DNA from: Cristatella mucedo
Lineage: Eukaryota > Bryozoa > Phylactolaemata > Cristatellidae
Direction of reading: 5' to 3'
Assembly (NCBI GenBank): GCA_009760855.2
Contig: WPIO01000004.1
Span: 2,733,001-2,797,000, forward strand
Length of the DNA: 64,000 bases
Position numbers and translations under genes: made by a program. The notes under the pieces were generated by a model, which was given only the letters and a program-made list of their open reading frames with translations, searched no databases and had not been told where the DNA came from. Shown here one piece after another: positions 12,445 through 23,059 of this stretch (positions are counted from its first letter, which is position 1; each line of letters begins with the position of its first letter).

Positions 12445-14276
12445 TTAATAATAATAATAAAAATAATTCAACTTGATAAAGTGCCCTCAGAGAACTTAAT
12501 CTCTCTCTAGGCGCTTTACATTTGCTGTTCAGTGAAATGCAATTGAATGGTAAGTAAAATCATGCTTGAAAAACAAACGAAATGATTAATATAGTTAGGG
12601 GTGACATGCACAGGGTCAGCATGCAAATGTGGTTAGTGGCAGCATGCACAGTGTCAGCACGCATAAGCACATCAAGGACGAATCACAAGGACCCACTAAA
12701 TGCTGTCCTAAATAGGTGTGTTTTTAGGTTCCTTTTAAATGTGGTCAGGTCAGGGAATGTTCTGACGCAGGTTGAGAGGGAGTTCCAGGCTTTGGAAGCA
12801 TGTGAACTAAATGCACGGTCTTCAAAGGATTTAAGGTTTGTATGAGGCATTTCTAGTCTGTTGGATTCCGAAAAGCAGGTGGTACGATGCTTGGCCTGAT
12901 GGGGTAGTACATCTAACAGATAGGCTGGAGCCATAGAATGAAGGGACCTAAGAGTGAGCGACAAAACCTTGAAGTCAATCAGTTGCTTGACTGGTAGCCA
13001 GTGCAGGTCGGCGAGAAGTGGAGTAATGTGGCAACTGCGACGCTCACGGCAGACAAGTCTAGCTGCCGAGTTTTGCACCAGCTGCAATCGCCTGATCGCA
13101 CATGCTGGTAGGCCAGTGAGCAGTGAGTTGCAGAAGTCGAGACGGGATGTCACGAATGCATGGACAAACTTGGACGTGGTATCTTTATCTAACCAAGCCC
13201 GAATTTTAGGAATGTTATGAAGCTGAAAATAGGCAGATTCGACTGTGGAGCTGAAATGGTCGTCTAACGAGAGGTCGCTTTGAAATATGACACCTATATT
13301 TCGAGCTGATTCAACAGGAGATATCTTGGCAGAGCCAATTTTGAGGTTCAGCCTTTCCAATTTGTTAATCCCACTGGGTTTGCCCATAACTAGTAAGTTA
13401 GTGTTACCATCGTCTAGTTTTAGAAAATTTGCTGCCATCCATGTGCGGATGTCATCAATGCATGCAGCTAGTGAATTTAGAGAATTTGAGGTGCTCGAAG
13501 GCTGGGAGGGATCAAAGCGAAGGTACAACTGAGTGTCATCCGCATAGAAGTGAAAGCCTAGATTGTGCTTGGCAATCACATCAGCAAGAGGCAGATTATA
13601 AACCGTGAAAAGAACCGGACCTATTACGGAGCCCTGAGGTACTCCATATTGCAGAGGTACTTCAGATGTTCTTTGTCCATTCACGTCAATACTCTGTAGT
13701 CTCTCACTGAGATAGGACCTGAACCACTGCAGAGCAGTGCTAGTGATGCCCAGGCGAGATGAGAGGCGCTCTGGAAGAACTTTGTGATCGATGGTATCAA
13801 CAGATGCCGAAAGATCAAGCAAAACAAGCAGAGACACTCCACCCATGTCTGCATTCCTAAGTAGGTCGTTGTATACCCGACGCAATGCTGACTGTGAGGA
13901 GTGATTAGCTCTAAAGCCAGATTGGAACTTACTAGGAAGATGTGAGGTTTCGATATACGAGTTCAGCTGGTCCGCCACGACCCGTTCCAGTGTCTTTGAT
14001 AGGAATGGTAGAACTGAAACTGAGCGGTAGTTGCTCAAGTTCTCTTGGTCATGTGTAGCTCTTTTGAGAAGTGGCCTGACTACAGCTTTTTTGAAAGGTG
14101 CTGGGACCTGACCTGAGGCTAATGACATATTAATTATGTTAGTTATGCATGGCAGCAGTAGATCAATGCAACGTAGGAGCAGGACAGGGGGAATAGGGTC
14201 CAGAGGACATGTTGTCTTCTTTGATCGAGATACAAACTTTTGGAGTAGATCACCAGTGACCTGCTTTAATGTTGTT
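12445..14276 (-). mobile_element. LINE-A, best preserved copy (RT plus 3' UTR)
   Basis: The minus strand carries, 5' to 3': a partial RT frame open from about 14276 (KTTCPLDPIPPVLLLRCIDL region, upstream of the first ATG), the 481-codon frame described separately, a 3' UTR of about 170 bp, the GCGCC..GGGCAC hairpin and an ATT-rich end at 12445-12465. The apurinic endonuclease domain and any ORF1 are absent, so the copy is 5'-truncated. Its RT motifs and 3' hairpin place it in the L2/CR1 group of APE-type non-LTR elements (established family features; no search was run). It is the reference for all other LINE-A calls in this window. Confidence 0.93.
12683..14128 (-). CDS. LINE-A reverse transcriptase, partial, uninterrupted frame
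   Basis: This 481-residue frame is an RNA-directed DNA polymerase of a non-LTR retrotransposon; in an active element it copies the element RNA at a nicked target. Visible in order: finger region NYRSVSVLPFLSKTLERV (about residues 33-50), QSGFRANHSSQS (about 68-79), motif A LLDLSASVDTIDH (about 97-109), motif B YGVPQGSVIGPVLF (about 161-174), motif C with the catalytic FYADDTQLYL (about 195-205), thumb, then the C-terminal LINE block LTGLPACAIRRLQLVQNSAA. It ends TAFSGSL before the stop. The motif A aromatic (usually F in SAAFDTID) is V here, which may impair activity. The frame continues open upstream of the first ATG for about 49 codons, so the ATG is arbitrary. The endonuclease is missing, so the copy cannot move on its own. 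It is the youngest-looking LINE in the window. Confidence 0.92.
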   Translation of the reverse strand: MSLASGQVPAPFKKAVVRPLLKRATHDQENLSNYRSVSVLPFLSKTLERVVADQLNSYIETSHLPSKFQSGFRANHSSQSALRRVYNDLLRNADMGGVSLLVLLDLSASVDTIDHKVLPERLSSRLGITSTALQWFRSYLSERLQSIDVNGQRTSEVPLQYGVPQGSVIGPVLFTVYNLPLADVIAKHNLGFHFYADDTQLYLRFDPSQPSSTSNSLNSLAACIDDIRTWMAANFLKLDDGNTNLLVMGKPSGINKLERLNLKIGSAKISPVESARNIGVIFQSDLSLDDHFSSTVESAYFQLHNIPKIRAWLDKDTTSKFVHAFVTSRLDFCNSLLTGLPACAIRRLQLVQNSAARLVCRERRSCHITPLLADLHWLPVKQLIDFKVLSLTLRSLHSMAPAYLLDVLPHQAKHRTTCFSESNRLEMPHTNLKSFEDRAFSSHASKAWNSLSTCVRTFPDLTTFKRNLKTHLFRTAFSGSL

Positions 14277-14326
14277 TAAACAACCTGTTTAAACTTGTTT
14301 AAACAACTTCAGTCATCAGTTTAAAC
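14274..14326. repeat. Cluster of four GTTTAAAC palindromes
   Basis: The 8-bp palindrome GTTTAAAC occurs at 14274-14281, 14287-14294, 14297-14304 and 14319-14326. The first and third copies extend outward as GTTGTTTAAACAAC or nearly so. The cluster abuts the 5' truncation point of the LINE-A copy. It is too short to be a known element; it may be a small satellite seed or filler DNA formed at insertion. Confidence 0.8.
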
Positions 14327-14382
14327 CTCATGAAACGAAACTGTATTCTGAAATGAAAGAACGTATTCTAGAACTCTTAAGA

Positions 14383-14562
14383 ATAAATAAATCCTAGCTG
14401 ACTAAACATCCTCTTTTTGTATAGCGACAGAATAGCCTTTGCGGCTGTCACCACTGCTTGCAGTGGCGATAAAGAATCGCCCACCTCAGGAATCGAACCC
14501 ATGACCTTGGGACCGAGGTCGTGAAAGCAACCACCTTACCTTGTGTGCCATCACGGCTCACC
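14383..14562 (-). mobile_element. tRNA-derived SINE, copy 1
   Basis: On the minus strand a tRNA-like head starts near 14560 (GAGCCGTGATGGCACAC, A-box region). It continues to a canonical B box GGGTTCGATTCC (14489-14500), then a body with two small hairpins (CACTGCAAGCAGTG and GCCGCAAAGGC), and ends near CAGCTAGGATT at 14390. Two related copies exist at 32982-33146 and 47651-47821, all on the minus strand. The internal RNA polymerase III promoter (A and B boxes) is the established basis for SINE transcription; the LINE partner is not evident because the tail is not the LINE-A hairpin. Confidence 0.88.
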
Positions 14563-14574
14563 ATGAATGTCTAA

Positions 14575-14972
14575 CCTCAAATCCTTTGGAGAATATGCAT
14601 TTAGTGCGTATGCACCCAAAGCCTGGAACTCCCTCCTGACTTGTGTCAGAACATTCCCTGACTTGACCACATTTAAAAAGAACCCTAAAACAGAACTATT
14701 TAGGAACGAATTTAGTGGGTCCCTGTGATTCGTCCTTAATGTGCTTATGCTTGCTGACACTGGCATGCTGCCACTAACCACATTTGCATGCTGACCCTCT
14801 GCATGTCACCCCTAACCATGTTATTCATTTTGTTTGTTTAACACGCATGATATTACTCACCATTCAATTACATTTCCCTTTGCAGCAAATGTAAAGCACC
14901 AAGAAAGAGATTGAGTTCTCTGAGGGTGCTAAATCAAGTGAATTATTATTATTGTTAATATTATTAATCTCC
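14575..14972 (+). mobile_element. LINE-A 3' end, plus strand
   Basis: The fragment begins inside the RT C-terminus (NLKSFGEYAFSA..., AWNSLLTCVRTFPDLTTF region, 14575-14670) and runs through the 3' UTR. It ends in the hairpin (AAGCACCAAGAAAGAGATTG ... GGGTGC) with ATT repeats to 14972. It is opposite in orientation to the copy at 12445-14276, with the SINE between them. Confidence 0.9.
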
Positions 14973-15026
14973 ATCCATGATGACATTAAAATATATATAC
15001 CCACTCTCAGGGACTCGAAAGTTTGA

Positions 15027-15182
15027 GACAGTTGTATGACCCGAGGCATATAAATATACATATAATATATATATATATATATATACATATAATATACATA
15101 TATAAGATATATATATATATATATGCATATATAATATACATATAATAGACCTAGGTTACACAACTGTATCAATCATACATAT

Positions 15183-15251
<69 letters not shown>

Positions 15252-15280
15252 TGATACAGTTGTATAACCTAAGTCATAAA
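15027..15280. repeat. AT microsatellite with inverted and direct flanking arms
   Basis: Long (TA)n runs at 15062-15145 and 15180-15250 are embedded between related arms. The segment at 15147-15185 (GGTTACACAACTGTATCAAT core) is inverted at 15241-15280 (ATTGATACAGTTGTATAACC core). A third, direct-oriented arm (GACAGTTGTATGACCCGAGG) lies at 15027-15046. Together they can fold into a long AT-rich cruciform. A Tyr/Ile-rich open frame across the repeat is an artefact of the repeat. Confidence 0.85.
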
Positions 15281-15289
15281 TAGATAAGT

Positions 15290-17500
15290 GAACCTATTCA
15301 ATCAATATTCATCGGTGTAACTAAACAGACGAATTTACTACCATAACGTTAAAGGCATGCCTGGCTAAAATATTAGCGAAAAGCTTAAAGCTCATTCATC
15401 AGACATTCGAGCAGTCTCCATAATTAAAAAAAATTCATGACTAAGATGAGACGTTAAAATTATTTTTTTGGAAACTACTGTAACGATGCATATAATTGTT
15501 TTATTTTACATTGAGATTATTGTTTGGTTAAATATTACTACACTACAATATGAATACAAAACCATAACATTACATAATTTGGCTACAGCAGTTACTATTT
15601 GTAAGCATTTTCTATAGTAGCAAAATATCAATAAGCTATTGCAAATATTTCTTTTGAATCAGTAACAGACTTCGCGAATGGGATAACTCACACATTTCTG
15701 ACCTGGAGGTTGCTGGGAGTGTCATTCGTCTGAGTGGGCGACTGCCGTACTATCTGATGGTGCCTATCACCTGGTTAAAACTAACCAAGAGAAGTCGCCA
15801 CAAATAGTCAAATGACGAAGTTAGACCTATTCTAATGAAAACAGCCTTGCATAAACCTTTATCCAAAGGTCAGATCTTGTAGGATAGTAAACTATTAATT
15901 ATTTACTAAACATGGGGTAAGGTCATAACACTCTGTAATTGTCACCACCATTGCTTGCCTCTACCCCTTGCTTTCGGCCACGACTAGGCAGGGTAACTAG
16001 AGGCTGATGACAAGCTAACCCGACAGACGTTTTGGCCAAAATTAATGAGCTCAACGTTGCAGGCCTTCACCAAAAATTGGGAAAAGAAAACTATTTTCAG
16101 TTTAAGGTTTAACTGTTTAAAAGCATACATAAATTTGAGTTTACTGGAAAAAAGTCCAAAAAAATATGCTAGACCTGGTGCGGGTGCCTCGCTTAGTGCC
16201 TTAGGGTTTCTTGAAGTGTCTTTGTCAACAATACGTTTCAGCTCACTCGAGAGAAATAACACGAACCATTGCGCACTATTGGATACGAATACTCATGAGG
16301 TTGTATGTAAAATAGATAACATACTGAATATATTTCTCTAACGTCCCTAATGTTTGTGTAAAGATTAAATGACCTTTTACCAGTAATCTCTAGCAAGAAT
16401 ATTGTGCTATGTCTGATTTAGTCTAACTAAAAGAAGCTAAACACAATAGTAACTAGGATATCCGAAGTCGAAGGCCTATTTGCTTACCTTGGACTTGCTT
16501 TTCTTTAGCTTTGACCCATTCGAAAACTTCGGAAAATTTCTCTACAATTTCAGAAATTGAATAATAACTACAACAAAAGGAAATATCTCAAAAAGAAGCT
16601 GGAGCAATTTAAAGGGCGCTCTAGTAAATTATGAATTGATATGCATTAAACATCACGTTTTTTTATTTTGCTTTGAGAATGTTGCACATCTTTTTGGCTG
16701 AGTCTGTCTCAAATGAATCCACCAGGATATGGCAAATTAGGGATACCAGTATATTCCGACATTAACCCTAAGTCGTGTACCCCAAGCCAGAGATCCGTTT
16801 CAATGGCTTTCACTATATAAAAAATACGTAAGCAGTTTTTAAACTTTTGGACAAACCTTTCGGTATTAAATCAATTTTTACCTTAAGATCAACAGTATCC
16901 TTCGTAAAAAGTGGTCAGGAGATGTTAGGACTCATCACATCCACTATTAGTTTGATTGTTTCTAGAAGTATCAGTGTTATTGCAATTCCAATCAAAATGT
17001 AAGCACTTGATTATCAGCAAGTTGCATGCCGATTGATAGCTTTATACAAAAACTAATCAGAAAATGTAGCAAGAAAACGTTTCCTAATTAAGTTACTTAA
17101 AAGTCAAGGCTAACTAATCAGACCCGTAATTTTTTGGAAACGTGAACTAAAGGAGACTCAGGACAATTTGATAGTTTTAGTAAGTTAAAAGCCCTGTAGT
17201 TAAAACCAATTTCGTGGAACAAAAACACAAAAGGGATGTCTATATACTCTTTCAATCATTTCATGCATATTTCCTTACCTGGTTACCCTTATGTGATATA
17301 GCTGATTTCTTCACTCTAGCCTCTTCGTCAGCAAGGCAGACAAGAGCAGAGAGTCAATGCCTAAGGTAAAAGCACTAATATTGGACTCCTTTCCTCCAGA
17401 AACATCGCCTAGGACTCCTTTTCTTAATCCTGTCCAGGGCTTCTGTGTCTTAATTCAGCTTGGTCATTTATGGCCTCACCCTTAAAGTCAACCACCACTC
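15290..17500. other. No gene recognised
   Basis: Two overlapping open frames on opposite strands (15984-16262 minus, 92 codons; 16045-16341 plus, 98 codons) show no known motif and no second copy. They are probably chance frames. The rest is AT-rich and featureless to my reading. Confidence 0.4.
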
Positions 17501-17504
17501 GAAT

Positions 17505-17865
17505 AAAACTACTAGGCTTCCAATTCCTGTTCCAGCCGTCTAACTTCCATGCTACATAGATCTGCTGCTGCCATTCACGACTAACATAATAAATAAGTTT
17601 TTAGACTCGGGTCTTGTCAATGCACCTTTGGAAAATTTCGTTCTTGAGCCACTAATAGTAAAGCAACCCTATACGGCCAGGACTTACTCGACTTTTGAGC
17701 AGTCTGCTATTACACTTCAATGCAATCTACAACACTAAAAAGGGTAATAGCAGACAATCTGAACTCCTAGATTGAAACTTCTAGCAAAGAAAGTAAATTT
17801 GTGTTTGTGTTTAGAGCTTATCACTTAAAGGAGGCTGGATATCTTAGGATCTACGAAGAAATTCT
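17505..17865 (+). pseudogene. Ancient LINE reverse transcriptase relic (N-terminal part)
   Basis: Joining frames over small indels, the plus strand reads TTRLPIPVPAV, then CYIDLLLPFTTNIINKF, then VNAPLENFVLEPLIVKQ, and finally KRVIADNLNS..IETSSKESKF. The LINE-A reference has TTCPLDPIPPV, CIDLLLPCITNIINMS, VPAPFKKAVVRPLLKR and ERVVADQLNSYIETSHLPSKF in the same order. This is therefore the RT N-terminus of an L2/CR1-type LINE, but nucleotide identity is too low to assign it to LINE-A. Stops and frameshifts make it a dead copy. Confidence 0.65.
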
Positions 17866-17869
17866 AAGC

Positions 17870-20800
17870 CTAGCATATATATGTAATCTAACTGCTTAAT
17901 TTTTTTTGATCTTTTACGTAGCATTAGATAGTCTAGATCAAAAATATTTTCACACCCGAACTCAATTGAAAGTTTCTGTAGCTAGCTTTTGAAAATTCTT
18001 AAATTATATTTCACTGATCGATTACAAAGTGTATAACCGTGAAAATGATAAGCCATTAACTTGCTGATATGGTTATTTCTCCCCTAGTTTAAACATGCTG
18101 AAAGACTTCAAAATACGAGCAGCCTAGTTACACCCCTCGACTTTTTTTTAACGAAAAAGTTTATATTTACTCCATGAACCTATTATTAAATATTTGGCTA
18201 GCCAAATATTTATAAATCGTCACAGCAGTAATATGAAGTCACATGAAAAGTTTCCATTAATCTTAATTCCAGTTGAAATACGTATTGTTTTACTCCAGAT
18301 TTCCTGGATTCAGATTTGATTAATACAACCCTAAGATCAATTTACGTGATTTACTAGGATCTATTGCTATGATCAGCTTACATGTGGCGATTCTATGTAA
18401 ATCGCCACGATACAAGCGGAAATAACTGTTTACGTATTTTCTGGTGGTTTGCACGTTTGACGAGGTGGTGTTTCGGAACTCTGAAAAAGACTTCAAAGCA
18501 ATGTAGTGTCGTATTTTAATAGAGCTCACCGGTTCATTGTTTACTGCTGCAGCTAGACCTTTATGTTTTTGGCTATTGGTCTACATTATAATTATGCTAA
18601 TGTTCCGTGCTCACATTTATGGAGAGTGCTGATTTTATTTTCTGTTTGTTTACTTGGGAGTTACAAAAACTTTTAATTAGGTAAATACGCTCAGCATTTA
18701 CAAATCTGAGTTGCCATAGGTATCCCTTCGTTTGTAAGCAACCAAAGCAAATAAATTATCATGTAAGCAGAAAATTAATAAGACTCTTTCTAAGAGCAAG
18801 AAACACACCAATAATAAAAATCTATAGAATACAAATTATTGGAAACATTGGGATCGCTCTGATGTGTGCCTTAATTCCCTGTGAATCTACTGTAAACCTA
18901 CAAAACAGAACATAAATGAACCTGAGTAACCTGTTTAACATGGTATATTTTTCGAAAAATTAAAATACTCGAATTCTTCGTTGGTTAATCATACATTGCA
19001 TGTATTTAATATGCTCGAACTGGTTTCCACTTTGAGCGGCCTAATAATGCATGGTAATGCAGTTCTCTTTCTTGTTCACGTTGGAAACTTGAGCTTTCAA
19101 AGTTGCAGCTTATCTACTTACGTTTGAGTGCATTCAATTCATTCGTGGCTGAATTGATATCAACTCTAATGTTACCTATAAATTAAGACAAGAACATCAG
19201 GCAAACTTAATGGATACACAAACTAGCAGTCCTAGGTTGAAAATGTCACACTGCTGTAGGCAACGTTAAATGGGCATGTGCTGATATGATTCAGGTTGGC
19301 TAGATAAAAAAAACAATCACTAGTTTATTAGCTATTCAGATATTGAATCCGATGACTAATTATGCTAGATATCAACCTTTTCTCAACAGCGTATCTGTTG
19401 TTCAGCAATAATTTTTTACAAACTAGACTTGGTCTCTCCATTGATCCTCAGTATAATTTGCAGCAGTCCTCTCACAATTTTTGATGAACTGTTTTTACTA
19501 ATCTAGGGTACCAAATCTCAAGCTTGACCTTAGTAGTCCTATCTAGTTAAGTGTCCACTATAAAGCACAGGACATCTGAGCGAGGGGTAATAGTGTGCTT
19601 AGTTTACGATCAAAGCAAATCATGAATATCCGCTACCAACTTAATTTAGCATACCTTGGATAATGACTTGCCGGAACATAGGCTGAGCAACGGAGCTGAA
19701 AAATATTTACTTTCACGGGTTACACATCAATTTAAAAGGTCTCGAGGTTTACTATTGAGGTCTTTCAGGATGTTGAGGAGGGCGTATGTTGCTGACCTAA
19801 TAAGATCGGCATATAGTCAGGGGAGCAAAATTTAGTATTAATAGGGGAAGATACCTCATAGCTCTGAAAGAATATTGGTCTGAGTGCCTAACCCTTGCTC
19901 TGAGTAGGGTCGTGTAGATGAGCCACAGGCTAGAATGATGCAGTCAGTACCTAAAACTTGGATGCCAAGGCTTTAGTTACTTTATGAAAATAACGTTTAA
20001 AGTATGCATAATAATGATAGGCTTAGTTCTTGCAAACAAAATGTAAAAGAGATAAGATGAATCGGGGATAACAAACGATTATTTACCAGAGATCGATATA
20101 TTACTGGAACCATTTGCAGTTTGTGTTCGGAGCGAATAAGTAAACGGATACAAAATGCTCATTTGGGGAGACTGAACGCACTTTAGAAATGATGATGGAC
20201 TGTGCTCAAATGCCGACTTCCAAATCCGTTTTGAGGTATTTAGGAGCATAAAAAATTAAAAGCTTATCATTGTCTATGATATGTAAATGATATGATCTGA
20301 CATGTAAACTATGGTCGAGCAGTTAGTCGACTTCAGCAATGCCTCAGTCATAGCATACAGGTTGAGATCGCCATAAATTGTCACGTCATGTATTATTATA
20401 GGTTAGTAGACCATTGAGCGAGAATTCCACAAAAGAATAAGATAGGCCGTCATGTTGATTAGCAGCTCAGATGGCCACCGTGTTAAAATGATTTCCAGCA
20501 CTTGTAGAGGAAAATTATGCAGAGCAGCATTAGACGATACCTTGAAACGACAACCAATTATGGCTTATGGCCAATGTGCCTGCTTTAAACGGGTTACGTA
20601 TGCATACTACGCATTCACGGACACTAGAAACAGTAACCGATAGCAATAAGGAATTCATTTGAACAACAATACCGAAAAAGTAATAAACACTCACTACCAT
20701 AGCTAGTACGTTTAATACTAACTGTCACCACTGCTACGTTTGCAGTTGGCTCAGTGGACGAAGACGGGGCAAACTGGAATAGGGTTTTAAGCTGTAAGCA

Positions 20801-20900
20801 TTTATAAATATATGTATTGGAATGTGTTTTCTTACTTGTGAAAAGGCATGAACTAAGTGCTGAGCACTTGGGAATTCCGAACTTTAGCACTCCCTAGGGT
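17870..20900. other. No gene recognised
   Basis: AT-rich sequence with only short open frames (18320-18529 minus, 20452-20643 plus, 20624-20890 minus). None carries a recognisable domain and none recurs elsewhere in the window. Confidence 0.4.
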
Positions 20901-20904
20901 GATG

Positions 20905-21430
20905 ATTATTCATTGATCTAAACCAATAAAGTCTCGGATTTGAATAGTCCGAAAAACCGCAGTGTTGTGCCAGTGATATGATAAATGGACGGCACTGGTA
21001 AAGACTTGGCATTCAATATCATTAAGAACTGCTAAAAGATAATGCAGAACAAATGCAGTACAATTTCCCGACGGCAAGTATAGGTCTCTCAATATACACC
21101 CAAAGCAACACTATTTGGACTAACTAGCTCTACTACTTCGCTTATCCTTACTTGCTACGTCAAAAACTACATGATGCTAATTCAATTCGTCTGCTAGTAG
21201 TCATTTCAGTGTCTTTAAATAGAACAGCAATTAGGAGACTAGTCAAAATATGTGATATCTCGTTTGGTGTACCTTATCTGTCTTAGTCATTAGCCTAACA
21301 GCAGCCTTTTTGATCGTTTAAGGAACAAGACCTAAGGCTAGCGTCACAGTTAATAGGTAAGCTACCCAACACAGGAGCATCTCCGTGTATCTAACAAGTT
21401 GTAACACGGAAATCTGATCTAGAAGGCAAA
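20905..21430 (-). pseudogene. Ancient LINE reverse transcriptase relic
   Basis: On the minus strand the frame at 20910-21092 reads AFVLHYLLAVLNDIECQVF, then HLSYHWHNTAVFRTIQIRDF. This follows the RT motif A region (VLLDLSA..DTIDHKVL ... ITSTALQWFRSYLSERL). Higher coordinates align at the nucleotide level with the upstream part of LINE-A: CATTTCAGTGTCTTTAAATAG near 21207 matches the CGTTCCAGTGTCTTTGATAGG block, and GACCTAAGGCTAGCG near 21330 matches GACCTGAGGCTAATG. It is heavily mutated and lacks motif C. Confidence 0.6.
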
Positions 21431-21434
21431 TCCT

Positions 21435-22210
21435 AATTTTTTCTCAGGAAAGTGAAATTAAGGATGAGGTCCTAGTGGTGAGCTTAAATATAAACATTAA
21501 GGTGCAGCAGGAATTCGAGGAGAGGGGTCATCTTAAGATTTTACTGATGCAGGTAACTTTAGTTACGACATTGTGACGTTAGGGGATTACTTAACGATCA
21601 AGTTGACCCCATTGTCGACTGAAGCAAGGTAGCACTCTGTTAGAGCACCAGAAGCAAATGTATATTTCCTCACTATCAGTGATTTTGACATTCATTTTGG
21701 TAAATTTTCATGGGCCGTGAGCACCGAATTTAGTGCACTGGCTGAGTCACTTCCTCTTTTTGCTAATGCGAATGATCCTACTTATATCAAGGGTCACAAA
21801 CTCAAATAAATTTTCTCCTCAAGTGTGTGCCAACTACCCCGTTGGTTACACAGTTATGCTCATATAACCACAGGCGGATATCATTCAGTTTATTTTGTGG
21901 GCCCTTTTTCTCATCTAAAGTCTGAGATAAATCGCTAAACCTCACGACCTTTGACCTTGATTACTTTTATCGCAGGTATATCTTGTTTAACCATGCTGCT
22001 CGATACCCCTCTTACCTTTTATTACTGGTAGAAGGCTTCAACACGAAGCTAGCTGACGTGATCGACAAATATGCATCTCCGACTAAGCACACTGTGCTCT
22101 TCGCCCAGACGGTCTACGGTTAACTACAGATTTTGCACTAGTGGGGTTTACTTAGACCAAGCTTGAGAAATCATGCAAAAGATTAGGACTGACTGTCCAC
22201 GGACAGACAT
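21435..22210. other. No gene seen
   Basis: No supported feature between an ancient LINE relic and a younger LINE-A copy. Confidence 0.4.
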
Positions 22211-22214
22211 ACAA

Positions 22215-23003
22215 ATAATCAAGTCTGGGGATGTTTTGACGCAAGTCGGGAGGGAGTTCCAGGCTTTGGGAGCATACGAACTAGATGCACAGTGTCCAAA
22301 GGATTTGAGGTTTGTATGAGCTATTGGTAAACTGTTGGATTCCAAAAAGCTGGTGGTACGATGCTTGGCCTTGAGGGGAGTAGATCTGAGAGATAGGCTG
22401 GAGCCAAAGAATAAAGTGACCTAAAATTGAGCGACAAATCATGAAGTCGATCCGTTGCTTGACTGGTAGCCAGAGCGGGTCGACGAGAAGTGGTGTGATG
22501 TGGCAACTGCTGGGCTCACGACAGAAAAGCCTAGATGTGGAGTTGTTCACCATCTGTAATCGCCCAATTGCACATGCCGGTAAAGTATGCCAGCAAGTAT
22601 GGAATTACAGAAGTCAAGACGGTGTGTCACAAATGCATGGACCAACTTAGAAGTGGTATCCTAATTTACAAAAGCCCTAATTGTAGAGATGCTATATCGC
22701 CGAAAGTATACAGACTTGATCGTAGAGCTGATGTGGTCGCCTAACGAGAGGTCACTTAGGAACATGACACCTTAATTTTGAGCAGATTCAACAGGAGATA
22801 TTCCGACAGAGCCAATTTTGAGCGTCAGCCTTTCCTATTTTTTTGAATTGCACTGGGTTTGCTAATAACTAGTAATTTGGTTTTGGCTTCGTTTAGTTTA
22901 AGAAAATCTGATGCCATCCATGGACGGATGTCATCAATATATGCAGTAAGTCAGTTGAGAGATATTGAGGTGCTCGTAGGCTGGGAGGGATCAAAGCAAA
23001 AGC
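22215..23003 (-). mobile_element. LINE-A copy, internal RT fragment
   Basis: The minus strand covers the RT from just after the YADD region (equivalent of RFDPSQPSSTSN at about 23000) through the thumb and C-terminal block (SRLFCREPSSCHITPLLVDP at about 22500) to AWNSLPTCVKTSPDL near 22230. The last RT residues, the 3' UTR and the hairpin tail are missing, so this copy has lost its 3' end. It is arranged head to head with the plus-strand copy that begins at about 23060. Confidence 0.85.
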
Positions 23004-23059
23004 AGACATATAATTTTGTCTGTAATGAGTGGATCCCCAGAATTTTTTATCTGAAACGG

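Noticed and set aside
14864-15172. 102-codon Tyr/Ile-rich minus-strand open frame
   Set aside because: It is produced by (TA)n microsatellite translation plus the LINE tail; no protein meaning.
15984-16341. Two overlapping frames of 92 and 98 codons on opposite strands
   Set aside because: No motif, no second copy, and an overlap typical of chance openness on both strands.
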